From: an uncultured Cetobacterium sp.
GTDB lineage: Bacteria > Fusobacteriota > Fusobacteriia > Fusobacteriales > Fusobacteriaceae
Assembly: GCF_947039425.1 (NCBI RefSeq)
Contig: NZ_CAMQYW010000003.1
Location: forward strand, 1-51,044
Reading direction: 5' to 3'
DNA: 51,044 bases
Below, in pieces: positions 9,680 to 17,542 of this stretch (position 1 is its first letter; each line of letters opens with the position of its first letter). The notes under the pieces are model-generated. The model made no database searches. It was not told where the DNA came from and was given only the letters and a program-made list of their open reading frames with translations. A program made the translations under genes and the position numbers.

Positions 9680-10141
9680 TTAAATACCAGTTTTTTCTTC
9701 CAAAGCTTTTACTCTCTTCTCAAGTTCAATAACAGAAGCATTAGTTTCATCTGTTTTTTTCTTTAAAAATTCTATATCCATTCTTATGTTTTCTATCTTA
9801 CCATTAAAGGTTTCTGAGTCAAATCCTATTTTAGTTAATTCTCTAGAAAATTCATAAACTAAACTTTCTAAAATTACTAAATCTCCTCTATTCGCTTTTT
9901 TTTCATTTAAATTTTGAAAAGCTCTATCTAATCCTTCAGCAAATGTGTATCTTGACACAGGTACCTCACCTTTAAATAGATAGCTATTCTCTGAAATTAT
10001 CCCCTCTTGAACTAAATTATCTATGGCTTTATATGCCCAATGATTTTTAGGAACATCTTCAAAAATCAAACCTTTTTTAGGCGGATTGTGTGCCAAAATC
10101 ATTGTTATTAATGTAAAATATAATACAATAATTTTTTTCAT
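9680..10141 (-). CDS. Exported SLH-domain protein with C-terminal coiled coil
   Basis: 153 residues: signal peptide (about 1-17, ending ILAHN), one SLH-like domain (FEDVPKNHWAYKAIDNLVQ, then GIISEN, then PVSRYTFAEGLDRAFQN) and a C-terminal heptad-rich coiled coil (about residues 105-150, IENIRMDIEFLKKK and VIELEKRVKALEEK). In Veillonella OmpM and cyanobacterial porins an SLH domain plus coiled coil forms the periplasmic tether of an outer-membrane beta-barrel; here the barrel is missing and the protein ends after the coiled coil, so it could be a free periplasmic spacer or partner of another outer-membrane protein. The domain call is by sight; the role is inference. Confidence 0.75.
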   Translation of the reverse strand: MKKIIVLYFTLITMILAHNPPKKGLIFEDVPKNHWAYKAIDNLVQEGIISENSYLFKGEVPVSRYTFAEGLDRAFQNLNEKKANRGDLVILESLVYEFSRELTKIGFDSETFNGKIENIRMDIEFLKKKTDETNASVIELEKRVKALEEKTGI

Positions 10142-10202
10142 TTTTATCCCTCTTTTTACAGTTCATTTTATATTTTATTTCGTTTATTATATCATTAAAA
10201 AC

Positions 10203-10228
10203 AAAAAAAAAACAGCTCTAAAGCTGTT
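10203..10228 (-). terminator. Terminator of the tRNA cluster
   Basis: On the minus strand, AACAGCT-TTAG-AGCTGTT is followed by a run of eight or more T, immediately downstream of tRNA-Cys. Confidence 0.9.
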
Positions 10229-10239
10229 TGTTGTTATCT

Positions 10240-10314
10240 TGGAGGCGACGACCAGATTTGAACTGGTGAATAGAGATTTTGCAGACCTCTGCCTTACCAC
10301 TTGGCGACGTCGCC
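10240..10314 (-). tRNA. tRNA-Cys (GCA)
   Basis: Acceptor stem GGCGACG/CGTCGCC, anticodon loop CTGCAAA, T-loop TTCAAAT and encoded CCA. Last of seven tRNAs read leftward. Confidence 0.95.
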
Positions 10315-10332
10315 TTCTATTAAGTTAAAAAA

Positions 10333-10408
10333 TGGTGCCCAGAGGCGGAATCGAACCACCGACACGGGGATTTTCAGTCCCCTGCTCTACCGACTGAGCT
10401 ATCTGGGC
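10333..10408 (-). tRNA. tRNA-Phe (GAA)
   Basis: Acceptor GCCCAGA/TCTGGGC, anticodon stem GGGGA/TCCCC with loop CTGAAAA, T-loop TTCGATT, encoded CCA. Confidence 0.96.
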
Positions 10409-10439
10409 AAACCTTTTTTTATTCCTGCAAAATACCTTA

Positions 10440-10523
10440 TGGCGGAAGGCCAGAGACTCGAACTCTGAAGTCTTGCGACGCCGGTTTTCAAGACCGGTTC
10501 CTTACCAATTAGGGTAGCCTTCC
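10440..10523 (-). tRNA. tRNA-Ser (TGA)
   Basis: Acceptor GGAAGGC/GCCTTCC, anticodon stem CCGGT/ACCGG with loop CTTGAAA, a long variable arm GTC-GCAA-GAC typical of class II tRNA, T-stem CAGAG/CTCTG, encoded CCA. Confidence 0.95.
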
Positions 10524-10526
10524 ATA

Positions 10527-10601
10527 TGGTACTCCGTAGGGGAATCGAACCCCTGTTTATAGAGTGAAAATCTATTGTCCTAACCGTTGAACGAACGGAG
10601 C
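10527..10601 (-). tRNA. tRNA-Glu (TTC)
   Basis: Acceptor GCTCCGT/ACGGAGT, anticodon stem ATAGA/TCTAT with loop TTTTCAC, T-loop TTCGATT, encoded CCA. Only three bases separate it from tRNA-Ser. Confidence 0.95.
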
Positions 10602-10618
10602 ATCCTATTGAATTTTAG

Positions 10619-10694
<76 letters not shown>

Positions 10695-10729
10695 TTTGAT
10701 ATATATTTAATTTTGTTAATTTTAATAAA

Positions 10730-10806
10730 TGGCGGGAGTGACGAGGGTCGAACTCGCGACCTCATGCGTGACAGGCATGCGCTCTAACCAACTGAGCTAC
10801 ACCCCC
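10730..10806 (-). tRNA. tRNA-Asp (GTC)
   Basis: Acceptor GGGGGTG/CACTCCC with one G-T pair, anticodon stem GCATG/CATGC-type with loop CTGTCAC, T-loop TTCGACC, encoded CCA. Confidence 0.95.
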
Positions 10807-10809
10807 ATA

Positions 10810-10885
10810 TGGTGGAAACAACTGGACTTGAACCAGTGACCCCCTGCTTGTAAGGCAGGTGCTCTCCCAACTGAGCTATGCTTCC
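10810..10885 (-). tRNA. tRNA-Val (TAC)
   Basis: Acceptor GGAAGCA/TGTTTCC, anticodon stem CCTGC/GCAGG with loop CTTACAA, T-loop TTCAAGT, encoded CCA. First gene of the tRNA cluster. Confidence 0.95.
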
Positions 10886-10899
10886 TTTAAGACAAGAGT

Positions 10900-10928
10900 A
10901 GTATAGCATAAACTACTCTTTGATGCAA
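10900..10928 (-). promoter_or_regulatory. Promoter of the tRNA cluster
   Basis: On the minus strand, TTGCAT (923-928) and TATACT (900-905) with a 17-base spacer, ending just before tRNA-Val. A dyad AAGAGTAGT/ACTACTCTT brackets the spacer and the -10 box; it has no T tract, so it is more likely a regulatory dyad or a weak ispF 3' hairpin than a terminator. Confidence 0.7.
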
Positions 10929-10945
10929 CTATTTTTTACATGTTT

Positions 10946-11422
10946 TTATTTTTTTAATAAAATAACCACACAATATGATTTTATCCCTAACTCTTTACCT
11001 GTAAATCCTAACTTTTCTTCCGTTGTTGCCTTTATACTTATATTATTAATATCTGTTTTTAATACTTCAGATATTTTTTCTCTCATTGTATTTAAATAAG
11101 GTTTTAATTTAGGATTTTGAGCTACAATTATAGAATCTAAATTCCCTATTTTATATCCCTTTAAATCAATTAAATTATATACTCTTTCTAAAAGAATCAT
11201 ACTATCAATTCCTTCAAACTCTTTTGAAGTATCTGGAAAGTGCTGTCCAATATCTCCTAGAGCCAATGCACCTAAAAGTGCATCCATTATTGCATGAATT
11301 AAAACATCTCCATCTGAATGTCCTAGAACACCTTTTATATGAGGAATATCTACTCCACCTAAAATCAATCTTCTATCCTCAACCAATTTATGAACATCAT
11401 ATCCATTTCCTATTTTTATCAT
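10946..11422 (-). CDS. ispF: 2-C-methyl-D-erythritol 2,4-cyclodiphosphate synthase
   Basis: MEP-pathway enzyme that forms the cyclodiphosphate on the way to isoprenoid precursors. 158 residues, full length. Seen: zinc ligands in GYDVHKL (Asp and His), the [10 protein letters not shown](I)MDALLGA signature, [10 protein letters not shown] and the C-terminal [23 protein letters not shown] precedes the ATG. It is the last protein gene of the long leftward operon that includes hldE1 and the pilus genes; the tRNA promoter begins within 30 bases of its stop. Confidence 0.96.
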   Translation of the reverse strand: MIKIGNGYDVHKLVEDRRLILGGVDIPHIKGVLGHSDGDVLIHAIMDALLGALALGDIGQHFPDTSKEFEGIDSMILLERVYNLIDLKGYKIGNLDSIIVAQNPKLKPYLNTMREKISEVLKTDINNISIKATTEEKLGFTGKELGIKSYCVVILLKK

Positions 11423-11441
11423 TATATAAATACTCCTAATT

Positions 11442-12422
11442 TTAGTCTTTATAAATTGTATTATAAAACTCTATTATTTCATCTTTAGTTACTATTGATG
11501 TTCCCATTTTTCCAACTACTACTCCTGCTGCAGTATTTGCTATTTTTGCTGCTTCTTCTATTTTTACTCCTGATGCTAAAGCCATTGTAAATACAGAGAT
11601 TACTGTGTCACCAGCTCCTGTTACATCAAATACTTCTTTTGCATATGTTGGTATATTTATAATCTCTTCTCCTTGAAATAAACTCATTCCCTCTTCACTT
11701 CTAGTTAATAAAAGATTATCTAATTGTAATTTTTCTTTAAGTTCTTGTCCAATTTCAATAATACTATCAAAGTTAGTTTTTCCTAAACACTCTATCGCTT
11801 CTTTTCTATTAGGAGTCATTGAAGTAGCCCCTATATAATTCATAGCATTTTTTGGTTTAGGATCAACTGTTACAATTATATTATTTTCTTTACATAAAGA
11901 TATAATTCTTTTTACAACATTAGGTGTTAGAACCCCTTTATCATAATCAGAAAGAATTATGGCATCAAGTTCCTTTATTTTTGCTTCTATATGTTTCAAC
12001 AAAGATTTTTCAAGATCCTCTGAAATAGCTCTTGAGTCTTCCCAATCCAATCTTAATAATTGTTGATTTCCACCGATTATTCTTCTTTTTACTATTGTCG
12101 GTCTTGATGTGCTTCTAACAACACCCATTGTTTCTATTGATTTTTTTTCAAACTCTCTAATCAGTCTATCACCATCAAAATCATCACCTATTACACCAAA
12201 ACAAAAAGTTGTAGCTCCTAAAGTAGATAAATTATTTACTACATTAGCTGCTCCTCCTAAAACAAATCTTTCCTCTTTTACTGATACAACTGGAACTGGA
12301 GCTTCTGGAGATATTCTATCTACATTTCCTATTAAATAATCATCTAACATCATATCTCCAACAACTGCAACTTTAAGATTTTTAAAACTATCTAAAATCT
12401 CTCCTAGTCTACCTTTTTTCAT
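11442..12422 (-). CDS. hldE: D-glycero-beta-D-manno-heptose-7-phosphate kinase
   Basis: Kinase step of ADP-heptose synthesis for the LPS inner core; PfkB/ribokinase fold. 326 residues, so only the kinase half (RfaE domain I) is present and the adenylyltransferase must be encoded elsewhere. Seen: [32 protein letters not shown], the anion-hole motif DVTGAGDTV with catalytic Asp, and [15 protein letters not shown] at 12422 is preferred (GGAG eight bases upstream) over TTG 12428. Its start overlaps the stop of the secretin gene, which places an LPS gene in the pilus operon. Confidence 0.92.
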   Translation of the reverse strand: MKKGRLGEILDSFKNLKVAVVGDMMLDDYLIGNVDRISPEAPVPVVSVKEERFVLGGAANVVNNLSTLGATTFCFGVIGDDFDGDRLIREFEKKSIETMGVVRSTSRPTIVKRRIIGGNQQLLRLDWEDSRAISEDLEKSLLKHIEAKIKELDAIILSDYDKGVLTPNVVKRIISLCKENNIIVTVDPKPKNAMNYIGATSMTPNRKEAIECLGKTNFDSIIEIGQELKEKLQLDNLLLTRSEEGMSLFQGEEIINIPTYAKEVFDVTGAGDTVISVFTMALASGVKIEEAAKIANTAAGVVVGKMGTSIVTKDEIIEFYNTIYKD

Positions 12423-12424
12423 AA

Positions 12425-13975
12425 TCAATTCTCCTCTATAATTTCTGCTTTTAATTTAATATAAAGTTCTGTATTTTCCTTTCTTCTTGAATCATTTTTA
12501 AATAAATTTCCAAGTACTGGAATATCTCCTAAAAAAGGGACTTTATCCTTCAATTTTCTATTTCCCTCTTTTTTTAAAGCTCCTATTATTAATATATCAT
12601 TATGTTTAATTCGTATTTTTGTTTTTAAACTTCTTGAAACTTTTGATCCTCCTTCAGAATTAAAGGTTCCATCATTTTCATTTTCCTCATCTTTTTTAAA
12701 AGTTTTTTTTAATTTAAAATCACTTGCTTCTAGTTCAATTTCTAAATATATATAGTTATCTTCTTTTACATAAGGAGTTACTTTTAAAATTATTCCTGCT
12801 TCTTTAAATATAGGCTGATAATTCACTTCATCATTTTCTGTGTTCTCTTCTTTTATCTGTCCTACAATAACTTCTTCCACCATTTTTAAATTTCCAGTTT
12901 CACCACTTAAAAGTATAATAGACGGTAAGGCACTTGTCTTTAAATCTTGTGTTGATTCTAGAAGTTTTAAATTTAAATTCAAAACATTTTTTTCATTATT
13001 AAATTTACTTATAAAATTTATAGAACTTCCTAATATATCACCTATTCCATCAATATAACTTTCTGTTAAAACTCCAAAAGATAAACCTGAATCAATATCC
13101 TCTTTTTTATTACCTAAAGAAAGATTTAAACCAATATCTTTAAATTTATTTTCTGTTATATCAAGAATTTCTGCTTTTACTTTTACTTGTTTTACTTTTT
13201 TATCCAAATTACCTATTAATTTTTTTACTTCTAAAACCATATCGCTATTTCCAAATAAGATAATACTATTATTTCTATTATTAGAAGATATTTTTATAGA
13301 ACTTCCTAATATTTCATTTAAAGTTTTCTTTATTTCCAAATGATGACTATTTTTTAAAGAAATATTTTCTATTATAACATTTTTTTCATTCTTTTGAATA
13401 TTTTCTTCCAACATATTAGTATTTTTTTTAGAATCTATTTTTAAAAATATATTTCTTTCGTTAATTCCTTTTTTTATTTTTATAAATTCACCATTATAAG
13501 AGTAACCCTTGGATAACTTGTGATCAATTGATATATAGTAAACTCCATCATTAATATTTTCAAATAAATATTCTCCAAAATTTCCACTTTTACAAATATA
13601 TTCTTCATTATTTCTTCTTAATTTTATAAGTATATCTCTCACTCCAGAATCTCTATTTAATATCTTTCCTGCTAAAATATTTCTATTTATTCCATTTTTC
13701 TTTAATAGAATAATATCATTTTTTTCAATAATATCTAAATTATAAGCTAGTTTAATAGTTTCTAATATTTTTTTTATAGAGGTTTTCTCTTTAAAAAAAA
13801 CATCTATTATTTCATCTTTAGTTTCTAAATCACATAATATAGTTTTTGATGATTTTCTAGAGAGTTCTGCTACTACATCTGAAAGTTTTGCATCTTTTAT
13901 ATCTAATTCATCTGTATAGATATCTTTTGATAAAATCTTTATTACCAATAATATATATATAATTAAATATTTCAT
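12425..13975 (-). CDS. Secretin (PilQ/GspD family)
   Basis: Outer-membrane channel of a type IV pilus or type II secretion system. 516 residues: signal peptide (1-16), an N0/STN-like domain (about 20-90, ELDIKDAKLSDVVAELSRKS), an inserted carboxypeptidase-regulatory-like beta-sandwich (about 110-185, LAGKILNRDSGVRDILIKLR), an N1-type ring domain (about 205-270), and the C-terminal secretin core with ILLSGETGNLK and VPFLGDIPVLGNLFK. The last motif is the family hallmark. No lipobox and no obvious S-domain. The gene overlaps hldE at its 3' end and the PilO-like gene at its start. The inserted beta-sandwich is unusual for a secretin. Confidence 0.93.
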   Translation of the reverse strand: MKYLIIYILLVIKILSKDIYTDELDIKDAKLSDVVAELSRKSSKTILCDLETKDEIIDVFFKEKTSIKKILETIKLAYNLDIIEKNDIILLKKNGINRNILAGKILNRDSGVRDILIKLRRNNEEYICKSGNFGEYLFENINDGVYYISIDHKLSKGYSYNGEFIKIKKGINERNIFLKIDSKKNTNMLEENIQKNEKNVIIENISLKNSHHLEIKKTLNEILGSSIKISSNNRNNSIILFGNSDMVLEVKKLIGNLDKKVKQVKVKAEILDITENKFKDIGLNLSLGNKKEDIDSGLSFGVLTESYIDGIGDILGSSINFISKFNNEKNVLNLNLKLLESTQDLKTSALPSIILLSGETGNLKMVEEVIVGQIKEENTENDEVNYQPIFKEAGIILKVTPYVKEDNYIYLEIELEASDFKLKKTFKKDEENENDGTFNSEGGSKVSRSLKTKIRIKHNDILIIGALKKEGNRKLKDKVPFLGDIPVLGNLFKNDSRRKENTELYIKLKAEIIEEN

Positions 13976-14544
13976 TAAAATCCCTCTCTTAAATTAAAAA
14001 TATTTCTTTCCTTAGTTTTTTTAAAATATATCTCTTTTCTCTTTAAAGCCTTAACTTTTTCTTTTTTATTATTGATAATATACATAACTTCCACCTTTAA
14101 TACCATAGTATTTTTAGTTTTCTTTAAAAGGAAATTACTCTTTTTCAAAGTTAAAAACATTTCAGATTTTTCTATGCTTTTTAAAAATCTAAGAATCCTT
14201 TTTTCTTTTCCATAAATTTCTAAATATATTTTCTTATCATTATTTTTCTCATTAATATTTTTTTCTCTATCTACTAATAATAAATTTAATTGTAGTCTTT
14301 TGCATAATTTTTCAATAAAATTTATAAATTCTCCTGTTGAATTAAACTTTTTTTCTTTATTTATCTCTTTCAAGTTTTTATTATTTTTTTCTCTTTTATC
14401 ACTAGATAATTTAGTTTCTTTATATAAAATATTCAAATCCCTTATATCTCTGTCTATTAAATTAATTTTTTTATGTTTTATTTCAATTTTATTTTTTATT
14501 TTTTTAGAATCTAATACTAATTTTACAAAAACATAATAAATCAA
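13975..14544 (-). CDS. PilO-like pilus/secretion assembly protein; translation probably starts upstream
   Basis: Given from the first standard start (TTG 14544), but the open frame continues upstream to a stop near 14641 and encodes a membrane helix (about 14550-14600, IVILTIIIFELILIYYVFV). That helix is expected in PilO and is lost with the TTG start. A good SD (GAGGTGG, 14633-14638) is followed after seven bases by an in-frame ATA at 14625 and no ATG, GTG or TTG, so initiation may be at ATA or coupled to the preceding gene, whose stop lies at 14595. The periplasmic part is a coiled coil plus a ferredoxin-like fold (STGEFINFIEKLCKRL), as in PilO/GspM. Assignment by position and architecture. 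Confidence 0.7.
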   Translation of the reverse strand: MIYYVFVKLVLDSKKIKNKIEIKHKKINLIDRDIRDLNILYKETKLSSDKREKNNKNLKEINKEKKFNSTGEFINFIEKLCKRLQLNLLLVDREKNINEKNNDKKIYLEIYGKEKRILRFLKSIEKSEMFLTLKKSNFLLKKTKNTMVLKVEVMYIINNKKEKVKALKRKEIYFKKTKERNIFNLREGF

Positions 14545-14594
14545 TATAAGTTCAAAAATTATTATTGTTAATATTACTATCTTTATATTATTCT

Positions 14595-15299
14595 TTACAA
14601 ACTCTCTAACTCTATTAAAAAATATATTAAGCCACCTCTTTTCTTAATATAATCAAATTTTATTGATTTATTATTAAAATAATATAATAAATTTTTTTCA
14701 AAAGTTAAAACTTCATCTACACTCTTACTATATCCTTTTATTTCAATCATATTATTATTTATGTCTATATATTCTAAAAATATATTTTTATCTAAACCTT
14801 TTATTATTCTTTCTATATTATTTTCAAATAATTTAGATTTTTTAAAACCATTTTCCCCTATTGTCAACTCTTCTTTTAAAAGATTTATTGATTCTTGTAT
14901 TTTAAAAATATCTTTTTCTTTTTTTAGTAAAATTTTATTTGTTATTAACAATTCTCTTTTTAAACTTTTATATTTTATAAACAAATAAGAAAATATCATT
15001 ATCTTTCCTAAAAGGATTAATGTAAAAATTAATATTATTTTTTTTAATCCTTTTCCAATTGTTCTTTTTTTTATTAATTTTCCATTGCTATTAATAATAA
15101 TATTATCTATGTTTTCAATATCATTTTTTTCCAATTGAATTTTTAAAACAACCTCAATTTCTCCAATATTTTCATATTCTGAAAACAATTTATATACTTC
15201 ATAAACTATATCTTTTTTTTCATTATAAATAACATTATTTAAAATTTCATTATTTTCTTCTAATATTATTCCTCTCTCGGTTATATTCAACTTTTTCAT
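14595..15299 (-). CDS. PilN/GspL-like inner-membrane assembly protein
   Basis: 234 residues from ATG 15299 (GTGGAG upstream). A cytoplasmic N-terminal segment of about 85 residues (beta-rich, NITERGIILEENNEILNN) is followed by one membrane helix (about 90-110, IILIFTLILLGKIMIFSYLF), a coiled coil, and a C-terminal ferredoxin-like fold (IEIKGYSKSVDEVLTFEKNL), as in PilN or the C-terminal half of GspL. No separate PilM gene is visible, and the N-terminal stretch is too short for the actin-like PilM/GspL fold. Overlaps the upstream gene by about 50 bases and the PilO-like gene downstream. Confidence 0.72.
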   Translation of the reverse strand: MKKLNITERGIILEENNEILNNVIYNEKKDIVYEVYKLFSEYENIGEIEVVLKIQLEKNDIENIDNIIINSNGKLIKKRTIGKGLKKIILIFTLILLGKIMIFSYLFIKYKSLKRELLITNKILLKKEKDIFKIQESINLLKEELTIGENGFKKSKLFENNIERIIKGLDKNIFLEYIDINNNMIEIKGYSKSVDEVLTFEKNLLYYFNNKSIKFDYIKKRGGLIYFLIELESL

Positions 15300-15831
15300 C
15301 AATATTCTCCACATTAAAAGATTTAATAATTCTAATATCTGGTTTAAAAATATCTAGATTATTTATTTTATACTTATAAAATAATAAAATTAAAAATTCA
15401 ATCTTCATACTATCAATAATATTTTCCTTTATTAAAAAAATTTCTAATTTATTTTCTCTGTTTTTTATTAGCTTTATCTCTCCTTTAACTTCCCTATTAT
15501 TTTGATATACCTTCTTTCTTGTATAATTTGATTTAGAATAAACTCCCTCTTTTAACCAAACCTTTTCTACTCCTTCAAAATAATCTATAATATCTTTATA
15601 CTCACCTTTATTTATTAAAGTATCTCCTCTTTTTAATTCTTGTTCCCCAAAAATATAGTATTTTTTTATTTCCCAATTTTTATCATTATTTATTTTTCTA
15701 TTTCTTAATTCTGAAATATTTCCACTGTAAAAAATTCCAATTAAAGATATAATCCAAGTTATTAAAGTAAATAAAAATATAGTTGTAAATAATATGCTTC
15801 CTCTAATCTTTAAAATTATTTTTAAATTCAT
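15250..15831 (-). CDS. GspK/PilX-like minor pilin
   Basis: 193 residues. The start KIRGSILFTTIFLFTLITWI has a basic stretch, an RG/S prepilin-type cleavage point and a hydrophobic helix without Glu5, the pattern of PilX/GspK tip pseudopilins. The remainder is a soluble alpha/beta-looking domain with no recognised motif. It is shorter than GspK of model systems (about 300). Overlaps both neighbours. Function as a tip-complex component is inferred from position among prepilin genes. Confidence 0.65.
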   Translation of the reverse strand: MNLKIILKIRGSILFTTIFLFTLITWIISLIGIFYSGNISELRNRKINNDKNWEIKKYYIFGEQELKRGDTLINKGEYKDIIDYFEGVEKVWLKEGVYSKSNYTRKKVYQNNREVKGEIKLIKNRENKLEIFLIKENIIDSMKIEFLILLFYKYKINNLDIFKPDIRIIKSFNVENIDEKVEYNRERNNIRRK

Positions 15832-16336
15832 ATATTCCTACTTTTCCCTTTAAAGATACACCATACTCTTTTAAATAAAACTTTCCAAAAAAATTATCTA
15901 TAATACTTTCTCTTGTTCCTTTTTCAATTATAATCATATCTCCTACAAACTCTCCTTTTATAGAAATAAAATCATTGTATATTAAATGATATATTTGAGC
16001 TTTATTTATAAATTTTTCTCTTTTTTTTACTCCGTATTTAATTACTAAAATATTCCCTTCTTTTCTACCATTTGAAGAATAATCTAAATTCAAATATATT
16101 CCAGAGGTTCTGTTTAAAATTTTATACTCTAATGAATTTTTTAAATTTTTTTGAATTCTTAAAAAGACAAATCTTGTTTTATTATTAAATAAAATCATAT
16201 TTGTATATAATTTTTTTTCTATTACTAATATTTTTGTTAAATTAACTAAAATTAAAACTAAGATAGATACTATAAAGACAATAGTAACTCCCTCTACAAG
16301 AGTAAATCCCATTTTTTTATTTTTATTCGTATACAT
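15803..16336 (-). CDS. Prepilin-type minor pseudopilin (PilW/GspJ-like)
   Basis: 177 residues. A basic leader ends in KMG|FTLVEG with Glu5 and is followed by a hydrophobic helix (VTIVFIVSILVLILVNLT). This is a class III prepilin cleavage site. The globular part (beta-rich, SIKGEFVGDMIIIEKG) is compatible with a GspJ/PilW role. ATG 16336 is preferred over the GTG at 16345. The start overlaps the preceding prepilin gene. Confidence 0.8.
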   Translation of the reverse strand: MYTNKNKKMGFTLVEGVTIVFIVSILVLILVNLTKILVIEKKLYTNMILFNNKTRFVFLRIQKNLKNSLEYKILNRTSGIYLNLDYSSNGRKEGNILVIKYGVKKREKFINKAQIYHLIYNDFISIKGEFVGDMIIIEKGTRESIIDNFFGKFYLKEYGVSLKGKVGIYEFKNNFKD

Positions 16337-16649
16337 ATAAAACACTTTCTCTTATTATTTTGTTTTTTAACTTTATTCTTAACACAATTTTATATAAATT
16401 TTCTCTAATTAATACTTTCTTCTTTTCTAGTACTAATATTTTATTTTTATCTTGCATATTCTCATTAAAATTATTTTTAGAATAAAAAGACCTTAATTTC
16501 TCCATTTCATCTTCTACTAAATTTAAAAATATTAAATTCTTTAATTCTTTTTTAAAAAAAATAATATTTTTATATATTGGATTTATTAATATAGAAATAA
16601 TTATCAAAGATATCATTGTTTCTATAAAGGTAAAACCTTTATTCTTCAT
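16323..16649 (-). CDS. Prepilin-type minor pseudopilin (PilV/GspI-like)
   Basis: 108 residues: KNKG|FTFIET with Glu5, hydrophobic helix (MISLIIISILINPIY), then a small domain. Length and position match GspI/PilV. The start ATGA overlaps the stop of the prepilin peptidase gene, indicating translational coupling. Confidence 0.8.
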   Translation of the reverse strand: MKNKGFTFIETMISLIIISILINPIYKNIIFFKKELKNLIFLNLVEDEMEKLRSFYSKNNFNENMQDKNKILVLEKKKVLIRENLYKIVLRIKLKNKIIRESVLYVYE

Positions 16650-17101
16650 AATAATCCTCTATTTAATAACTTTACTATTGTTGATATAATTAAAAATGGT
16701 CCTAAGGGTATCTCTTCTATTTTATGTTTCTTTAAAATCATAACTAAAACATAATATAATAGTGCTAATGAAAATGTCATATTTATAAAAAAAACAACAT
16801 CTAACAATGTTGTATATGTCATGAGTATTCCCAATGAAAAAGAAAGTTTTACGTCTCCAAAACCTAAACACTCTTTTTTTAAAAAATCTGATCCATAACC
16901 ATAAATTAAAGAAAAAGCTGTTAAGTAAACACAACCTCCCAAAAAAATATCTTCTAACGTAAAATTTATACAATTATAAAAATAAGATAAGATGCCTAAA
17001 ATAATTACTAAGGTATTTGGAATTATTTTTTTCTTTATATCAATAATACTAATTAAAATAAAGATTACTACTATTATTAATAAAGTTACATCTCTTCCCA
17101 T
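16646..17101 (-). CDS. Prepilin peptidase, short form without the N-terminal methylase domain
   Basis: Cleaves the leader peptides of the neighbouring prepilins in the inner membrane. 151 residues, six hydrophobic segments. The two catalytic Asp of the A24 peptidase family are present: IIDIKKKIIPN (about residue 21) and GFGDVK (about residue 82). The usual bacterial PilD/GspO is near 250 residues and has an N-terminal domain with CxxC pairs that N-methylates the mature pilin; this protein starts directly with the peptidase core, so methylation is probably missing or done by another protein. Overlaps the major pilin gene by 16 bases. Confidence 0.88.
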   Translation of the reverse strand: MGRDVTLLIIVVIFILISIIDIKKKIIPNTLVIILGILSYFYNCINFTLEDIFLGGCVYLTAFSLIYGYGSDFLKKECLGFGDVKLSFSLGILMTYTTLLDVVFFINMTFSLALLYYVLVMILKKHKIEEIPLGPFLIISTIVKLLNRGLL

Positions 17102-17526
17102 AATTCACCTTTTATATTTTTAGGTCCAACTGCAGAAGTAGCTCTTATTTTTATTTCATTATTATTGTTTATATACACTTCTACATCTCCTCCATATTTT
17201 ATTTCATCAGCATCTGTCTTACTTCCTCCAATCTCTAGCAGTAAATTGACTCCTGTTAATTTTAAAGATTCATTTAAATAATTTTTTAATTTATCTAATT
17301 CTATTTGAGATATTGCTATATTTCCATCATCTAAAAAAAATTCTTTTCCATTTTCTAAATAGTAAGTTTCCGATGCCATACGAATTCCGTTTAAACTTGA
17401 TATCATTTTATTGTCCTTTGCCATTGCTAAGTAAACTCTCGTTTTAGGAACTAAAAAAGTTGCTAAAATACCTATTACACCTAAAACTAAAACAATCTCA
17501 ACAATACTAAATCCTTTTTTTTTCAT
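17086..17526 (-). CDS. Major prepilin (GspG/PilA-like)
   Basis: 146 residues: KKKG|FSIVEI with Glu5, a long hydrophobic N-terminal helix (VLVLGVIGILATFLVP), then a globular domain with GGDVEVYINNNNEIKIRA. Size and first position of the prepilin group suggest the main subunit. There is no obvious C-terminal disulfide. GAGGT precedes the ATG; the 3' end overlaps the prepilin peptidase. Confidence 0.85.
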   Translation of the reverse strand: MKKKGFSIVEIVLVLGVIGILATFLVPKTRVYLAMAKDNKMISSLNGIRMASETYYLENGKEFFLDDGNIAISQIELDKLKNYLNESLKLTGVNLLLEIGGSKTDADEIKYGGDVEVYINNNNEIKIRATSAVGPKNIKGELWEEM

Positions 17527-17542
17527 AAGTTACCTCTCTTTA

